NCBI GenBank assembly: GCA_009617715.1
Contig: VTFK01000006.1
Span: 1,612,001-1,676,000 of the forward strand
From: Plectrocnemia conspersa
Taxonomy: Eukaryota > Arthropoda > Insecta > Trichoptera > Polycentropodidae
DNA: 64,000 nucleotides
Reading direction: 5' to 3'
In this document: one piece after another, positions 48,461-60,360 of the stretch
Position numbering within the stretch: the stretch's first letter is position 1
Layout: each line of letters begins with the position of its first letter
Position numbers and translations under genes: made by a program
The notes under the pieces: generated by a model
What the model was told of the DNA's origin: nothing
What the model saw: only the letters and a program-made list of their open reading frames with translations
The model's database searches: none

Positions 48461-49879
48461 ATATGAAATATATGTCGGTGCTATTTTCCTTGAAATCATT
48501 GTAGTGATTTAGTGACTAAAACTTTTATTAAAATAATAGTGCCGATTCATATATATTATTTTAAATATAAAATGCGTGAAAAGCCGACATTTCATACGCA
48601 CCAAACACGTAGATTTTACGTGTGTACGTCAACAATTTTCTGGCAGAAGACTACAGAGAGGCGTACGTAACATCGAGACGTTTAAAGCCACGCCTCCTAC
48701 CCTTATTTCGACTCCCACCACCGCAGCATCCGAGACTAGCCACGCCCACCCTTCTACGCATGCTCACAACTCCTTCGTTATATCTACGTATTATTATTAT
48801 TATTAAAAATACAATCTCCGCAGCTTACCAAGTAGACGTTTGCAATAAAATACAATAATTATTCTTTAGAAATTGAGATTTATTAAATTTAAAATTAAAT
48901 GTGTATAGCTGCTTTATTATGTGAGTTGAAATGTAGGTCAATAAAACTGGTATTAAAAGTATGGATATTAGATATTTTCTATGTGAGATTTCCATGCTTT
49001 TTAAAGTTGTAGTTGTAGTTGTAGTATCAAGGAAATATACATTTGTTGATTCCATGATGCCACTGGTTGTTATCGCGATAGTTTTAAATTGCTATTTAGT
49101 TAGAATAATAAAGTCTAGTTGTTAACAGCAAAAATTTGAATAAAAAATATTTTAGAATATTAATTTACTTTGAAAAAAAAAATATAATAAACTCAGTTAA
49201 TAAATTACTAGTTTTATAAGTAAGTCCATGAAGTATACTTTTAAAATATTATCAGGAAATATAATTCATTAAATATTCTCATTTTTTTTGTGATGCTTAA
49301 ATCTTATTTTCATATCTGATTATTTAGTAAAAAAAATATATAATATATTGAGCCCTCAATACACGCACATGTGCGTTGTCATAGTTATTCGCTTCTGGTT
49401 GATAATGATTATGCGTGTCATCGTATGCCATTATGCGTTTAAATAGTGCACTTATGCGCATTCCCCGCATCCGTCCACGAGGAAACAAAAACTCTATCAT
49501 TCACTTTAGATTGCGGGTCATACCCATGCACTTGGGTCATTGTTAGCACGCAAACGTGGGGTAAAAAACACCCGGACTTTTTTCGTAGTATTAGTTCAAA
49601 GCGGACGTTGCGCTTGTACTTGAAAAATGCGCACGAGAGCATCTTTATTTTATGATAGTTGAATGAAGTTCTCGGTTGCTTTCTATCATAAAAAAGTCGG
49701 TCATCTCTTAATCAATAAAACTTTCAGCATAAGCCTATAAAGTCAGATTTCAAACACTTCTAGTCTATTTATTGCAATATGTTTTAAATGTCTAGGTATA
49801 TAATATATTTACATTACTGAAGATATAATATAAGTGCTTTAAAATTTAAAAACTGGTTTTGATCAATTTTGATACAGAT
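48461..49879. other. gene-free stretch
   Basis: The segment 48565-48810 is GC-richer and ends in a (TAT)n run, which could be the 3' end of a SINE or LINE. CpG-rich 49360-49640 shows overlapping open frames on both strands without a recognised product. Confidence 0.3.
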
Positions 49880-50340
49880 TTATCTTTATTTCGTCATTTA
49901 CCCAACTACCCAGGTATTTAAAATGCTTCGTTTCATGATAATGCTACTCGGCTCATGAGAAATATCAATTTTGTTTCATCAATAGATCCTTTTATAAACG
50001 TTTTCAACGGATATTGTTAATTGTCTCAGCGCCGATTTTAATTATTTTTTGTCCCTAGAGTTTTTTTTCTTAAATATAATTTTGGAGTATAAATTAAAAA
50101 GGGTAGGGGAAAGAAAATATCCCTGTGTGACACCTTTCTGTATTGGAATATTCCTTTCTGATCTCCTTCAATGTTTATTACTGCTGATTCATTCCAATAC
50201 AGATCTTTTTGAAGTCTTACAAATCTATCGTAAAATAACGATATTTTAAAAGATGATTGTGTTTAACGCAATCGCATGATTTCTAAAATATCTATGAAAT
50301 AAAATCAGGCTTACGAACTTCATAACATCCCTGAAGTAGC
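49880..50340 (-). pseudogene. RTE-like non-LTR retrotransposon reverse-transcriptase remnant
   Basis: Minus-strand pieces in order from about 50225: RFVRLQKDLYWNESAVINIE, then in another frame IPIQKGVTQGYFLSPTLFNL (50060-50140; consensus RGVRQGCxLSPxLFN), then ETKHFKYLGSWV (about 49905-49940), the FKYLGSxI block that follows the catalytic region in RTE-like LINEs. The YADD block is not clearly readable, and stops and frameshifts separate the pieces. Confidence 0.72.
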
Positions 50341-51473
50341 GTTTTCATGCAGAAGACAGCTTTTCATGTACCTTGTACATGAATAAATACTATAAGCATG
50401 TCATTAGATTTAATTTATCTAGTTAACTAACGAGTAACAAATTAATTTTAAAAAAAACAAATAAAAAACTAAATTACCTATAATTAAATTAATTAATAAA
50501 TATTTATTTTATTTATTTATTTATTTAATTTTAACAATTAATAAATTGGTATTTTATATTAAATTATTTTTATACAAATTTATTTAATAGATAAAAAAAT
50601 TATAATATTATAATTACATGATTTACATATGTAACATAGTATTAATATAAATATAAATAATTTAAGAGTTGATCTAATTTAAAACACAAAGAATAATTTT
50701 TAAAGCCCTTTCTTATGCAAAATTTACTAAATTGTTTTATCTGTTTTATTAAACACGTGAAAAATCGATGTTTGTTATTGAAAATCAGGGCTTTATAATA
50801 CTATTGTAAATTGTTTCTTTTATATATATATTTCTTAACGTATTAATAGTTATTTAAAATATTTTATACTAATAAATTTATTGTAATAATTGTCTTCATG
50901 TATTACAGTAGCACTTAATCGGCTGTCAGCGCGTCGCTGTTCAGCTGTTAATTTTTTTCAATGAAACTGGTATTGTACTGTGTTTATAGTAATATTACTT
51001 CAAAACTCAATTTTCTCTTTTATTTTAATTTAAATAAAGCCACGGAATTAAAATATTTTTAGTACTTTACCTTTTTCAGTAAATATTTTTTATGTTATTT
51101 TTGATTTAGGTTAGTTCATTTTTTTGATTTTAAATTATCAAATTGAGTCATCTTTTGGCGAAAATAGATTCTTAGAAGAGATTCTAACAATATTAATTTC
51201 GAAAAAAAAGCTAAAGCTAATAAATGAAATAATGCTTATAGTATGTTTTTTTAAGAAACTTACAAGATATAAAAATATCGTGCTGGTTGATGGAATTTGG
51301 GGGAGCGGAACATTGCCTTCAAAAGCACACACTTTCAATGTAGTACTTGCACTATAAATATGTCCAAATATATTTTCATCAGTTGATATATATTTTTGCT
51401 AGCTAAAATATAATTTAATTGGTAGGCGCAAATATGCAGCTTTAAAATGTACATGAAATTCAATTTGACAGTT
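50341..51473. other. gene-free AT-rich stretch
   Basis: Includes (ATTT)n-rich sequence at about 50500-50530. A 77-codon open frame at 51124-51357 lacks motifs. Nothing supported. Confidence 0.35.
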
Positions 51474-52305
51474 GCGAAACGTCCATTTGCTGTTAAAACC
51501 CAAACCTGACCTAATGAAAGTTTTAAAACTAATTGTAGTTTGAGAACTTTATTAGGTCAAGTCCAAAATACAAACTAAGCCAACTAATCTCTCAGGGGAA
51601 AATAAGCGAAAGAATAAGTACATACATATTTGTCTGCATTTCGATATTACACTATGTTTTAAAAATATGATAGCTATCCTTACCGATATAAGACTTCTCT
51701 TATAAGATGGCTTTTCAAAGTATTTTCAAACCGAATTTTGGTCAATAGAAGAGCGCAAAAACAATTATCACTTCTCAGGAGGCAAAAATTCACGTCAAAA
51801 GCAATAAAATCGTTTTATTGCTTTTGACGTGGATTTTTGACTTCTGAGAAGTGATAATTGTTTTTTGCGCTCTCCTATTGGGCAAAATTTGGTTTAGATG
51901 TACTTTATTGTATTGTTATAAAAATCCTAATATAAAAGCTTGATAAACTAGCGATTTTACAATGATGGCACGATTTTATTGCTTTTGACCTGGATTGGAA
52001 ATTTACTATATGGCAACACTGAGCAGCGAAGAAAACACAGTTAATTATCAGATAAATATTATGAGTAGATATTTTAAATAAGTTTTATTGCTCAATTAAA
52101 ATATTTCGAATAAAATATGATTTTAGAAAATATATCACGACGGTGGTTATTTTTTATATTTATTTGTAGAATAGAAAAGGGTTAACTCGTATCTATTATT
52201 ATTAATTCAAAAAATTATATTACGATGTTACAAAATATTTAAAATGCTATTTTTGTCATAAGGCCTGGAATCATTGTTTTTCCAGGGTCCGGGTCCGCTC
52301 TCGGA
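51474..52305 (-). mobile_element. hairpin-family element, copy D (tip deleted)
   Basis: Inverted homologue of copy C. The right flank (51474-51725) extends to the same GCGAAACGTCC end as copy A. The core (51727-51897) has lost its tip: the arms meet directly at GCAATAAAATCGTTTTATTG, so the palindrome is shorter but nearly perfect. The left part continues through ATATGGCAACACTGAG to the GGCCTGGAATCATTGTTTTT segment near 52260 and ends near 52305. Confidence 0.75.
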
Positions 52306-52456
52306 GGCCAAATCGAAAAGGTTCAATTCTCTTGCACGAAGCAAAGCACGATTGACATTAAAAAATATTTGTGTGTATTGGTCTATGAAATGTTGCCTTA
52401 AATACCACACAAATTATCGATTGCTTAAGTAGCTTAATCACTTTTTAGAGGTCTAT

Positions 52457-52595
52457 CAGTGGCGTAGATAGGATATGTGCCGCCCAGGGCGATCCTTAAA
52501 ATTGCCACCCCCCCATACATTTTTTGCAGTGTCATAAAATCAGTATTTCTTAAAATAATCGGCCGGCTCCTTTCGCCCCCCCATAGCTGCCACTG
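52457..52595. mobile_element. 139-bp hAT-type MITE with 8-bp target duplication
   Basis: Starts CAGTGGCGTAGATAGG and ends CTATAGCTGCCACTG in inverted sense (CCATAGCTGCCACTG), flanked by AGGTCTAT (52449-52456) and AGCTCTAT (52596-52603), which agree at seven of eight bases. CAGTGGCG tips and 8-bp duplications are the hAT signature. No coding capacity. Confidence 0.8.
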
Positions 52596-52603
52596 AGCTC
52601 TAT

Positions 52604-53969
52604 ATTTTACATTATCAGAATAAATAAACTGCCGGATCTGTATCGATTCTTATGAAGTTTTTTTGACTTATAAATTTATTTATTAGCTAATAAACATGAA
52701 GGTAATATACTGTTACTATTTTGATATTTACCTATTAATTATGTTTCGGATCATCTTTAAATAATAATTGTAGAATTAGAAACACTGCGTTGATTATTGT
52801 CTATCGACATTTTGTTCATAAAAATTTGGTCCCACCGTTTCCAAAGTTCTCTGAAATTTATTTGTATATTGTTGTTCACATTAAATATTTTCCAAAATCT
52901 TTTTCTACACGGGGTTTAATATTTTTTATTTAATTATGAATAATATTAAGATAAAGGTGGCATATGTTTCGCAAAGTAGTTCATATGAAATAAATAATTT
53001 ATTTTAATGCTGTTAATTTATACAAATTGCTCGAGAAACGAGCGTGAAAGATTGGCGTAATTAATTGCTTGCGGTCGGCACGAGGCATAATGTCCTGAAA
53101 AAACGGAAACGATTACAAACACCTGGCGGGTAAATTGTTTATCAGTGCACCTTGCCTACGCCGTCGTAGGGGTTTGGCCAACCCCAGCGCAAAAATCGAC
53201 ACATTCATCAGTTCGAATCCGGACATTGGCGGGGAAGGTGGCCCTGCTACGAGGGATTTCAATACAAGTACGACACACGACAATACCTATATTAGTTTTG
53301 TATAGAAATATACCCTAACATTTATACGCATAACACACACTATAATATTAGGAGTATTTTTTATAATTTTTTTTAAATAATATAATTTTTTTCATCTAAA
53401 ATATCTGATTTATACATTTTTTACTAAAACTATATATAGGTTTATTATATATAAAATGCATATATATATTCATGTGTGTTTTTATTTTTATTTTTTTTTG
53501 TAATTGAGGTCAAAATAATGTACAGAATTTAACTCGATTTGATGATAGCATTAGAGAAAATCAGTAGAAATTATTTACTATCATAATATTATTTAAAAAT
53601 ATGATCACTTAAAAAGATTATTTATATTTATATTTCTTAAAAAGTTAATAGTTCTAACTTAAGACTAGAAAATAAAGTTAAACGGTTATTTAAAATATGT
53701 CAAACGTCAAATACGACAATAAGCTTAAGACAATATTATTTGTTGCAATATTTAAAAGCAATTAATACAATTTTACGTTTTTCAACAGTTCTTTTTATTA
53801 TGATGTGCAAATAAATCTTTCGTTTTTATAAATGAATATTAAGTATAAATTAACTAACTGTACTTCTGAGTAAAAATTATTTTATAAAACCACTTTATTT
53901 AAACTATTTTGATACAAATCCAATGCAAATTTCACACCTAAAAAATGTAGTGTATAGTGCAAAAATATT
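52604..53969. other. gene-free stretch with a GC island
   Basis: The island 53040-53290 holds TAATTAATTG, CACCTG (an E-box) and GTTTGGCCAACCCC, and could be a regulatory element of the downstream neural gene. A B-box-like GTTCGAATCC at about 53207 has no tRNA around it. The rest is AT-rich. Confidence 0.35.
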
Positions 53970-55930
53970 CCATTAGCCTTTTTTTAACTCTTAAGTTTTA
54001 ATTAATAAAGCTTTTATTATTTTCAAATTACAATTTATGCTTAATAACCAAAATTATTCTGATTTACTCGATCTTACTATCATACTAATAACTTATATTG
54101 CATCTTTTATATTATCGTAATCAAAATCATGAATATAGATGCATTGGAAGATATTATTAAATTATGTTTATAATTTAAAGAAATACTAGATTCCAATTTG
54201 ATGAGCTTCTTAAGCTTAGATTTATAAAGCTTTTGGATTAAAAAATGCTCAAGGCTTTAATGAATTAATTGACAGTAAAATACATAACCAAGCAAAATTA
54301 TTCTGATTTATTTCACTTGAGTATCATAACAATACAAAAATCATGAATATAAATATACTAGAAGATTAAGCTTTAAATTATGTTAAAATGTTAGCTTTTA
54401 ATTGTTCTTAAGCTTGATTAATAAATCTGTAATTATTTAAAAAATACTAGAATTGAGTTGGGCAAATTATGCTTAAGACTATATATATTGTATTAAATGA
54501 ATTGAAGGTAAAATATATAACCAAGCAAAAATATTTTGATTTATTCCATCTTAGTATCCTAACAACTTTTATTTAACATTTTATTTTATCGTCACCAAAA
54601 TCTTGAAATTAATACAGTAGAACATAACATTAAGTTATTATGTTCGTAATTTTGAAAAAAAATAACAGCTTTTTGGTGGTTCTCAAGCTTGAATAATGAA
54701 GCTTTTATTGTTTTAAAATAAATACAATAGAGTAAGGGAATTTATGCTTAAGACTATATATAATAAATAATTTAAGGGTAAAATACATAATCAAGCAAAA
54801 TTATTCTGTTTTAATGCAAATATGTATTTAGTAAATATTATCGTTACCAAAATCATGAATATAAATATACTAGAAAATAGCATTAAATCATTTTAAAATT
54901 ATGAAAAAAATAGTGGCTTTCAATTTGATGAGCTTTTAGTATTTCTTAAGCTTTTATTACTAAAATTATGTTATAGACATTTTAGATAAATAGAGGGAAA
55001 AATACAAACAACTGTAATAATTTTGATTTAATCGATTTTAGTATCGTTCAAACAATGTTATATTAAATATTTATTGTAATCAAAATCATTTATATAGATA
55101 CAATTGCAATTTATATTTAATGAAGCTTAAACTTAGATTAATGCAGTTTTTATTAATTCAAAATAGCTAGGCAATTTATACTTAGGGTAATAGACATGTT
55201 TAATAAATTGATGAAAAAATATATAACCAAGTGTAATTATTCTGATTACTTTATAAAAAGTTTATATTATTATAATCAGAATTATAAATATAAATACATT
55301 GTACAATAACACTTAATTATGTTTATAATATTAATATATAATAAAAAAAATATTAGCCTGCAATTTGATGAGCTTTTAGTGCTTCTTAAGTTTGATTAGT
55401 GAAGCTTTTATTAATTTAAAAGTAATAAAATTAAATTAGCAATTTATGCTTAGGGTTATAGATATATTAGATAAATTGAGGAAAAACTACATAACCAAGC
55501 AAAATTATTCTTATTTACTCGAACTTAGTATCGTCCTAATTATTTATATTAAATATTTTATATTATCATTATTAATTTTATGAGCTTTTAATGGTTCTTA
55601 AGCTTGCATTAATAAAGCTTTTATTAATTAAAAACTACTAAAATTGAGTTAAGCAATTTATGTTTAAAGTTATATATAATAAATCAATATTCATACATAA
55701 CCAAGCGCAATTATTCTGATATTCTCAATCTTAATATCGTCCTTACAACTTCTACAAATATTTTTACAATTGAAAATGTGTTTAATTTTTTTCTGAAGCC
55801 TAAGCTTAATTTGTATTTTTTAATGGTTAAATTAATAATAAAAAATGTTTTGAAATTATTACAATTGCGTTTGGCAATTAATTCTTAAAACATAGATATA
55901 TTAAATTAACAAAAATAAAACAGTAATTTC
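53970..55930 (+). repeat. degenerate tandem array, about 8 units of 205-270 bp
   Basis: The anchor ATAACCAAGCAAAATTATTC recurs at about 54046, 54287, 54519, 54788, 55005, 55225, 55492 and 55698, with substitutions. Each unit also carries ATCGTAATCAAAATCATGAA, TTTGATGAGCTTTTAG, TTCTTAAGCTTGATTAATAA and AGCTTTTATTA in constant order. Units differ in length and are well diverged, so the array is old. The final units fade out towards 56300. No ORF. The array ends shortly before the presumed nerfin-1 promoter. Confidence 0.75.
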
Positions 55931-56443
55931 GCGTTTTACGCCAAATGAAAATTCCAACATTTTTTATTTAATACTATCTTTTTTAAGAGGATTGCAATTA
56001 AAAAAAATATTTATACGTTATATTTAAAGTATTTTAAAAATCTATTAGTTTCAAATTTAATATTTTCTTAGGTTTGTCTCACAATTCAGTTAGGCAGTTT
56101 TTGATTAAGATCATATGTAAAAAAATACTTGAGATAATACATCGTATATTAAATCGTTGATTTAATATTTGTATTCAAAATCATGATAACACAAAAGCAA
56201 GATGTTTGTAGATAATACTGAATCAAATTTATATTTAAAAAAAAACATTTCATATATTGCTGTAACCTAAAGAATGAGTTAATCTCTAATAAAAATGAAT
56301 GCTTCTATTATTTTAAAATTATCTCAATCATTTGAAATTTATTTATTGCCAATTGAAAGCGTGATACTATTAATCTTATATTTGTAAGTCAGTTTGCAAA
56401 TGTAGTTTCAATAGCATCACGATTTTGAATCTGGCGCGTCAGA

Positions 56444-56548
56444 TATATAAAGCATCGCTTATTCATCGGAATAGTCAGACGCTCTCCTTTTGTTTGATTT
56501 TTCGCAAGCGTCGCGACGCCCAAAAAAGTTGCGTCGGTAGTGACTCAG
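56444..56548 (+). promoter_or_regulatory. TATA/initiator core promoter and noncoding first exon, probably nerfin-1
   Basis: TATATAA (56444-56450) is followed by the initiator TCAGAC (56475-56480), placing +1 at 56477, 33 bases from the start of the TATA box, the normal arthropod spacing. The transcript would run without an ATG to a strong donor, ACTCAG/GTGAGTG, at 56548/56549. The next acceptor in good context downstream on this strand is TTTTTTTTTCGACAG at 60321, just before the nerfin-1 coding exon. The surrounding 56400-56720 is GC-rich relative to its neighbours. Linkage to nerfin-1 is inferred from position and strand. Confidence 0.5.
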
Positions 56549-59500
56549 GTGAGTGCCTACCAGGTATGATTCACTTAAAGTTGAAAAGTTTGTGTGCGTG
56601 AATGACCAATCACGAGGCACGCACCATCCCCACCCCTTTTTTCACGGCGTCTAGACAGCGTCCAATCGACAATTATCTGACGCGAAACACGCAAACAACT
56701 TGGCGAATTCTTTATATAGTGCAAGTGTGACCCGAAAGTTACAGTAATTAATCCATGATATAATAAAAATCGAGTCCTTCTAACAATAACAATTTATTAA
56801 CATACTTTATCAAAAGCATGTTTCGAGATAATCGACTTCAAAATTATTTGAGAATATTAAGGACGAACTAAAAAGCTGTACGTTAAATTCGCCCTTTTTA
56901 TTATTTTGGTAAAAAAATAAAGAATATTACTTAGAAATTGTTGAGCTCTTCACATATGTTATAACTTGTTATTTTTCAATAATTTCGTTAGATGCTCTTG
57001 TGTAAGATACTATGAATGGTATAAAACCAAGTGATAGAATCAAATAAAGCACATTTAAACCAAATTTTGGACAATAGAAGAGCGCAAAAAACAATTATCC
57101 CTTCTCAGAAGTCAAAAATCCACGTCAAAAGCAATAAAATCGTGCCGTCGCCGTCGCAGTGGGAACGCTAGCGCCGACACGATTTTATTGCTTTTGACGT
57201 GAATTTTTGCCTTCTGAGAAGTGATAATTGTTTTTGCGCTCTCCTATTGACCAAAATTCGGTTTGAATATACTTTGATTAGCCCTCTTATATTAGGAGTA
57301 CATATTAATATCGGTAAGGATAGATATCATATTTTTAAAACAGTGTAATATCAAAATGCAGACTAACTATGGAGCAATATGTGAGATGCGATGTCTGTCT
57401 GTACTTCTTCAGCTTATTTTCCCCTGAGAGATGAGTTGGCTTAGTTTGTATTTTGGACTTGACTTAATGAAAGTTATAAAAATATAATTAGTTTTAGAAC
57501 TATCATTAGCTTAGGTTTATATAGTGATGACTGTAATTTATATTCATTTGTTCAAAATATAAACAGGATAAGTATATCGAACGTATCGTGTGCTTTAGAG
57601 CTAATACTAGGGACGTAAATCCAAACTTGCCGTCTTTTTCTCAATATAAATAATGATGATATAGATAGCTCTCGAACTGACTGTGTTAACGCAAATGTAT
57701 TGTAAGTTTTCTTTTACGTAAAAAATGTACGTTAAAGCGAAAAATAAATAAAATAACATGTCTATAGTTAAAACCACGTTTTAGTCTTAAAATTTTTTTT
57801 TAATATATCAACTCTTGTCTTTATTATCATATATTAGAGAATCTGCAATTAAAAGCCATGCTTTTAAGCAAATGTAATAATTATCTGTTTTGTAGTAACC
57901 CGTCAGAATAACCCAAAATAAAAATAAAAAAAATATTGTAAATCTTTCGCTGCAACATAATAGGCATAAGCCCAATGCGTTACAATGGTTACAACAAAAT
58001 CAAATACTAAGTAAGTAGTAAAACGTCAAATTAAAATCAAATTTTATTTTATTAGTTAGCATATACTATTACACTTATAATATATAAATTAGTTCGATTT
58101 TATTTAAACTATTCATCACGATATTTATCCGTGAGATTAGGAAAATCTAGAAGAACTTATTATCTGATAATCAATCAGAATTATAAGTATGATGTATAAT
58201 CACTAATCTGATTTTTCATACAGGATAAAAATAAAAAAGGATTTTCATGATTTGCATGGCAACAAATTCAATAAATAAAAAAGTATTATCAAAACGTTGG
58301 GGGAATTAAAACCGCAGTATCTAAGATTTATAATACTCAATGCAACTATTTCAATGCAGCTTCTATTTCTAAACGTTTTTCATTGATAGAATTTTATGTA
58401 TGATTTTTTCAACAAAGAGTCTTTTGAATCAAAAGTAACATTTTTTTCTGTGTCGAAATATTTAACTGAAACTTAAAAGTCATCATTTTCATATAAGTTT
58501 TAATGACAGCTTGACAAATTTATTATAATTTTTTTTTTTTAATTATATTTTGATACTTTTTCTATCTCTAAACGTCTTTCATCTTAACAAAAACCATTAT
58601 TAATTTATTAATTTTATTTAAAACTTACTTATGAAATTAGAATAGATTGAAACTTTGATTTCAGGACATTTACATAATTTATAGTTTAATGTTGATTATT
58701 AAATATACATAATTACTAATATAAAATTCGAGTAGATGTAACATTATTTTACATTACATTATTATTAATGTAAAAATAAATAATGATTTATGTATAGATA
58801 TAGATTGTATAGAACAATCTTCTGTATAGAATAGTTTCTGTCTTCTATTGTCTCAATGAATTTTTTTGCACTTATCTCTCATCAGTTTTACTTCAGTAGT
58901 ATTTAAAACTTACATAATATTACTCAATGCAACTATTTAAGTTTTTTATATATCGTAATATATATTAATACTAAACTTTTTTTTATTAATATTTTTTAAA
59001 CATGCAACACTTTGATTAAAATATGTTATAAATTGCAAATAAGCTTATATATGTACATTAAGTATCTACAAGCTCAATGAAATCAAAGTCAAGATAATCG
59101 TTTAAGCATTTTTTAGGCGGTCGGAATAGGATAGCGCCGATTCTGACCATGCTCTTGTTGGCGATTAGCTTTACTTGTTCTTAACAACTAATTTTCCAGC
59201 CTATATTTCAAAACTACATACATATGTATATATGTTTTATCGAAATATAAACAGCAGTACTATTTAATTTGCTTATTAATAATAACAAATTATTAAAGCG
59301 CAGTATATTATTGAGAAACCTGTTTTAAAATTAAGCCCGCTCCTAATTTCGTATTTTTTTATTTGTAAAATTATAAAATATATTTTTTTATTTTTTTTGT
59401 GTACTCATTTGTATAAACTGTGCTTTATTTTGCACATATAATAGATTTTTTTATTTTTAATATATTTATAAAATTATTTATATTTCCCAAAAAAATGCTC

Positions 59501-60320
59501 GACATTTTTAGCATACATCGCCTAATTTCGCTTGGCACTAAAAGGGTTAACTAATCTATTGTTAGAAATAAAAATTAATACAGAAATATATCAAGAGTAA
59601 CTGTTCTTTTAATATTAAAAATAATTTTGAACTTAAAAATATACGCATAAAATATTAAGACATACTTTCGTTGCACCCTATACCTATTTATCTTTCATCA
59701 CTGAATCAAGTAGTAGTTTGTTGGGCGCCATAAAATGACTAATAGATTCGTCATCATAATGAGACTTATTCTTACACATTATTATTGTAAATATTATTTG
59801 CTAGTGCATATTACAAGCACTCATGTATTTATATATCACGTGATCATACATTACGAATTTTCGATTAATAATTCTATTTATAAAGCCCTCCGACTTGTGC
59901 GATGTGACGTATAGTGCTAATTTCGTATTAAATTGTGTTATTCGTTTTGGGGGATACGCAAGAATGTCTAGGAGCATTTTTTAGTTGATATTAGTCCCCC
60001 GTTGACCCCGACGTTTAGGGGCTTCGACAATTCAATCAGGGGATTTGGTGCGGGGATTCTTCCTGTCGATCTCAATTTGGGAATTCGCCGGTATTTCCTC
60101 TTTCTTACACAATAATGAACACACATACATATCATACATACATACACCCACATGTCCTTTTGAATGGCTTCTGACTGGACAAACGTCTCGAAATCAATTT
60201 TCCTCTTGTGGTCTGATTCGAGTGCACTCCAATCCTTGTTTCACTTAAATATCTCGCAGCTTTGTTTGCAATGATTTTGTAAGTCTTTTACGGTCTGTAA
60301 ATAAAGTTTTTTTTTCGACA
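56549..60320 (+). other. presumed first intron of nerfin-1 containing hairpin copy E
   Basis: No coding exon found. In particular, I see no exon encoding a SNAG-like MPRxFLV start. The interval holds hairpin copy E and long A/T runs. A GC-richer block at 59940-60250 (opposing GGGGG and CCCCC tracts near 59950-60025) could be regulatory. Confidence 0.4.
57036..57522 (+). mobile_element. hairpin-family element, copy E (asymmetric hairpin)
   Basis: The left edge begins AGAATCAAATAAAGCACAT, as in copy C. The core, 57056-57264, keeps the whole left arm but has lost the inner part of the right arm, so GTGGGAACGCTAGC passes directly into GCCGACACGATTTTATTG. The right flank continues to about 57522. 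The deletion lies exactly at the palindrome tip. Confidence 0.75.
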
Positions 60321-60329
60321 GATCTCAAA

Positions 60330-60359
60330 ATGGGGGCGAAGAATTTGAAACAGCCATAA
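60330..60359 (+). CDS. nine-codon upstream ORF before nerfin-1
   Basis: ATGGGGGCGAAG onward encodes MGAKNLKQP and stops at TAA 60357-60359, one base before the main ATG at 60361 (TAAGATG). Its ATG has A at -3 and G at +4, a strong context, and it lies inside the leader if the acceptor at 60320/60321 is used. It would act by limiting or re-initiating translation rather than through its peptide. It is absent if splicing uses the AACAG at 60353 instead. Confidence 0.45.
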   Translation: MGAKNLKQP

Positions 60360-60360
60360 G

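Noticed and set aside
53153..53230. tRNA gene suggested by GTTCGAATCC
   Set aside because: No A box at the right distance and no acceptor-stem pairing.
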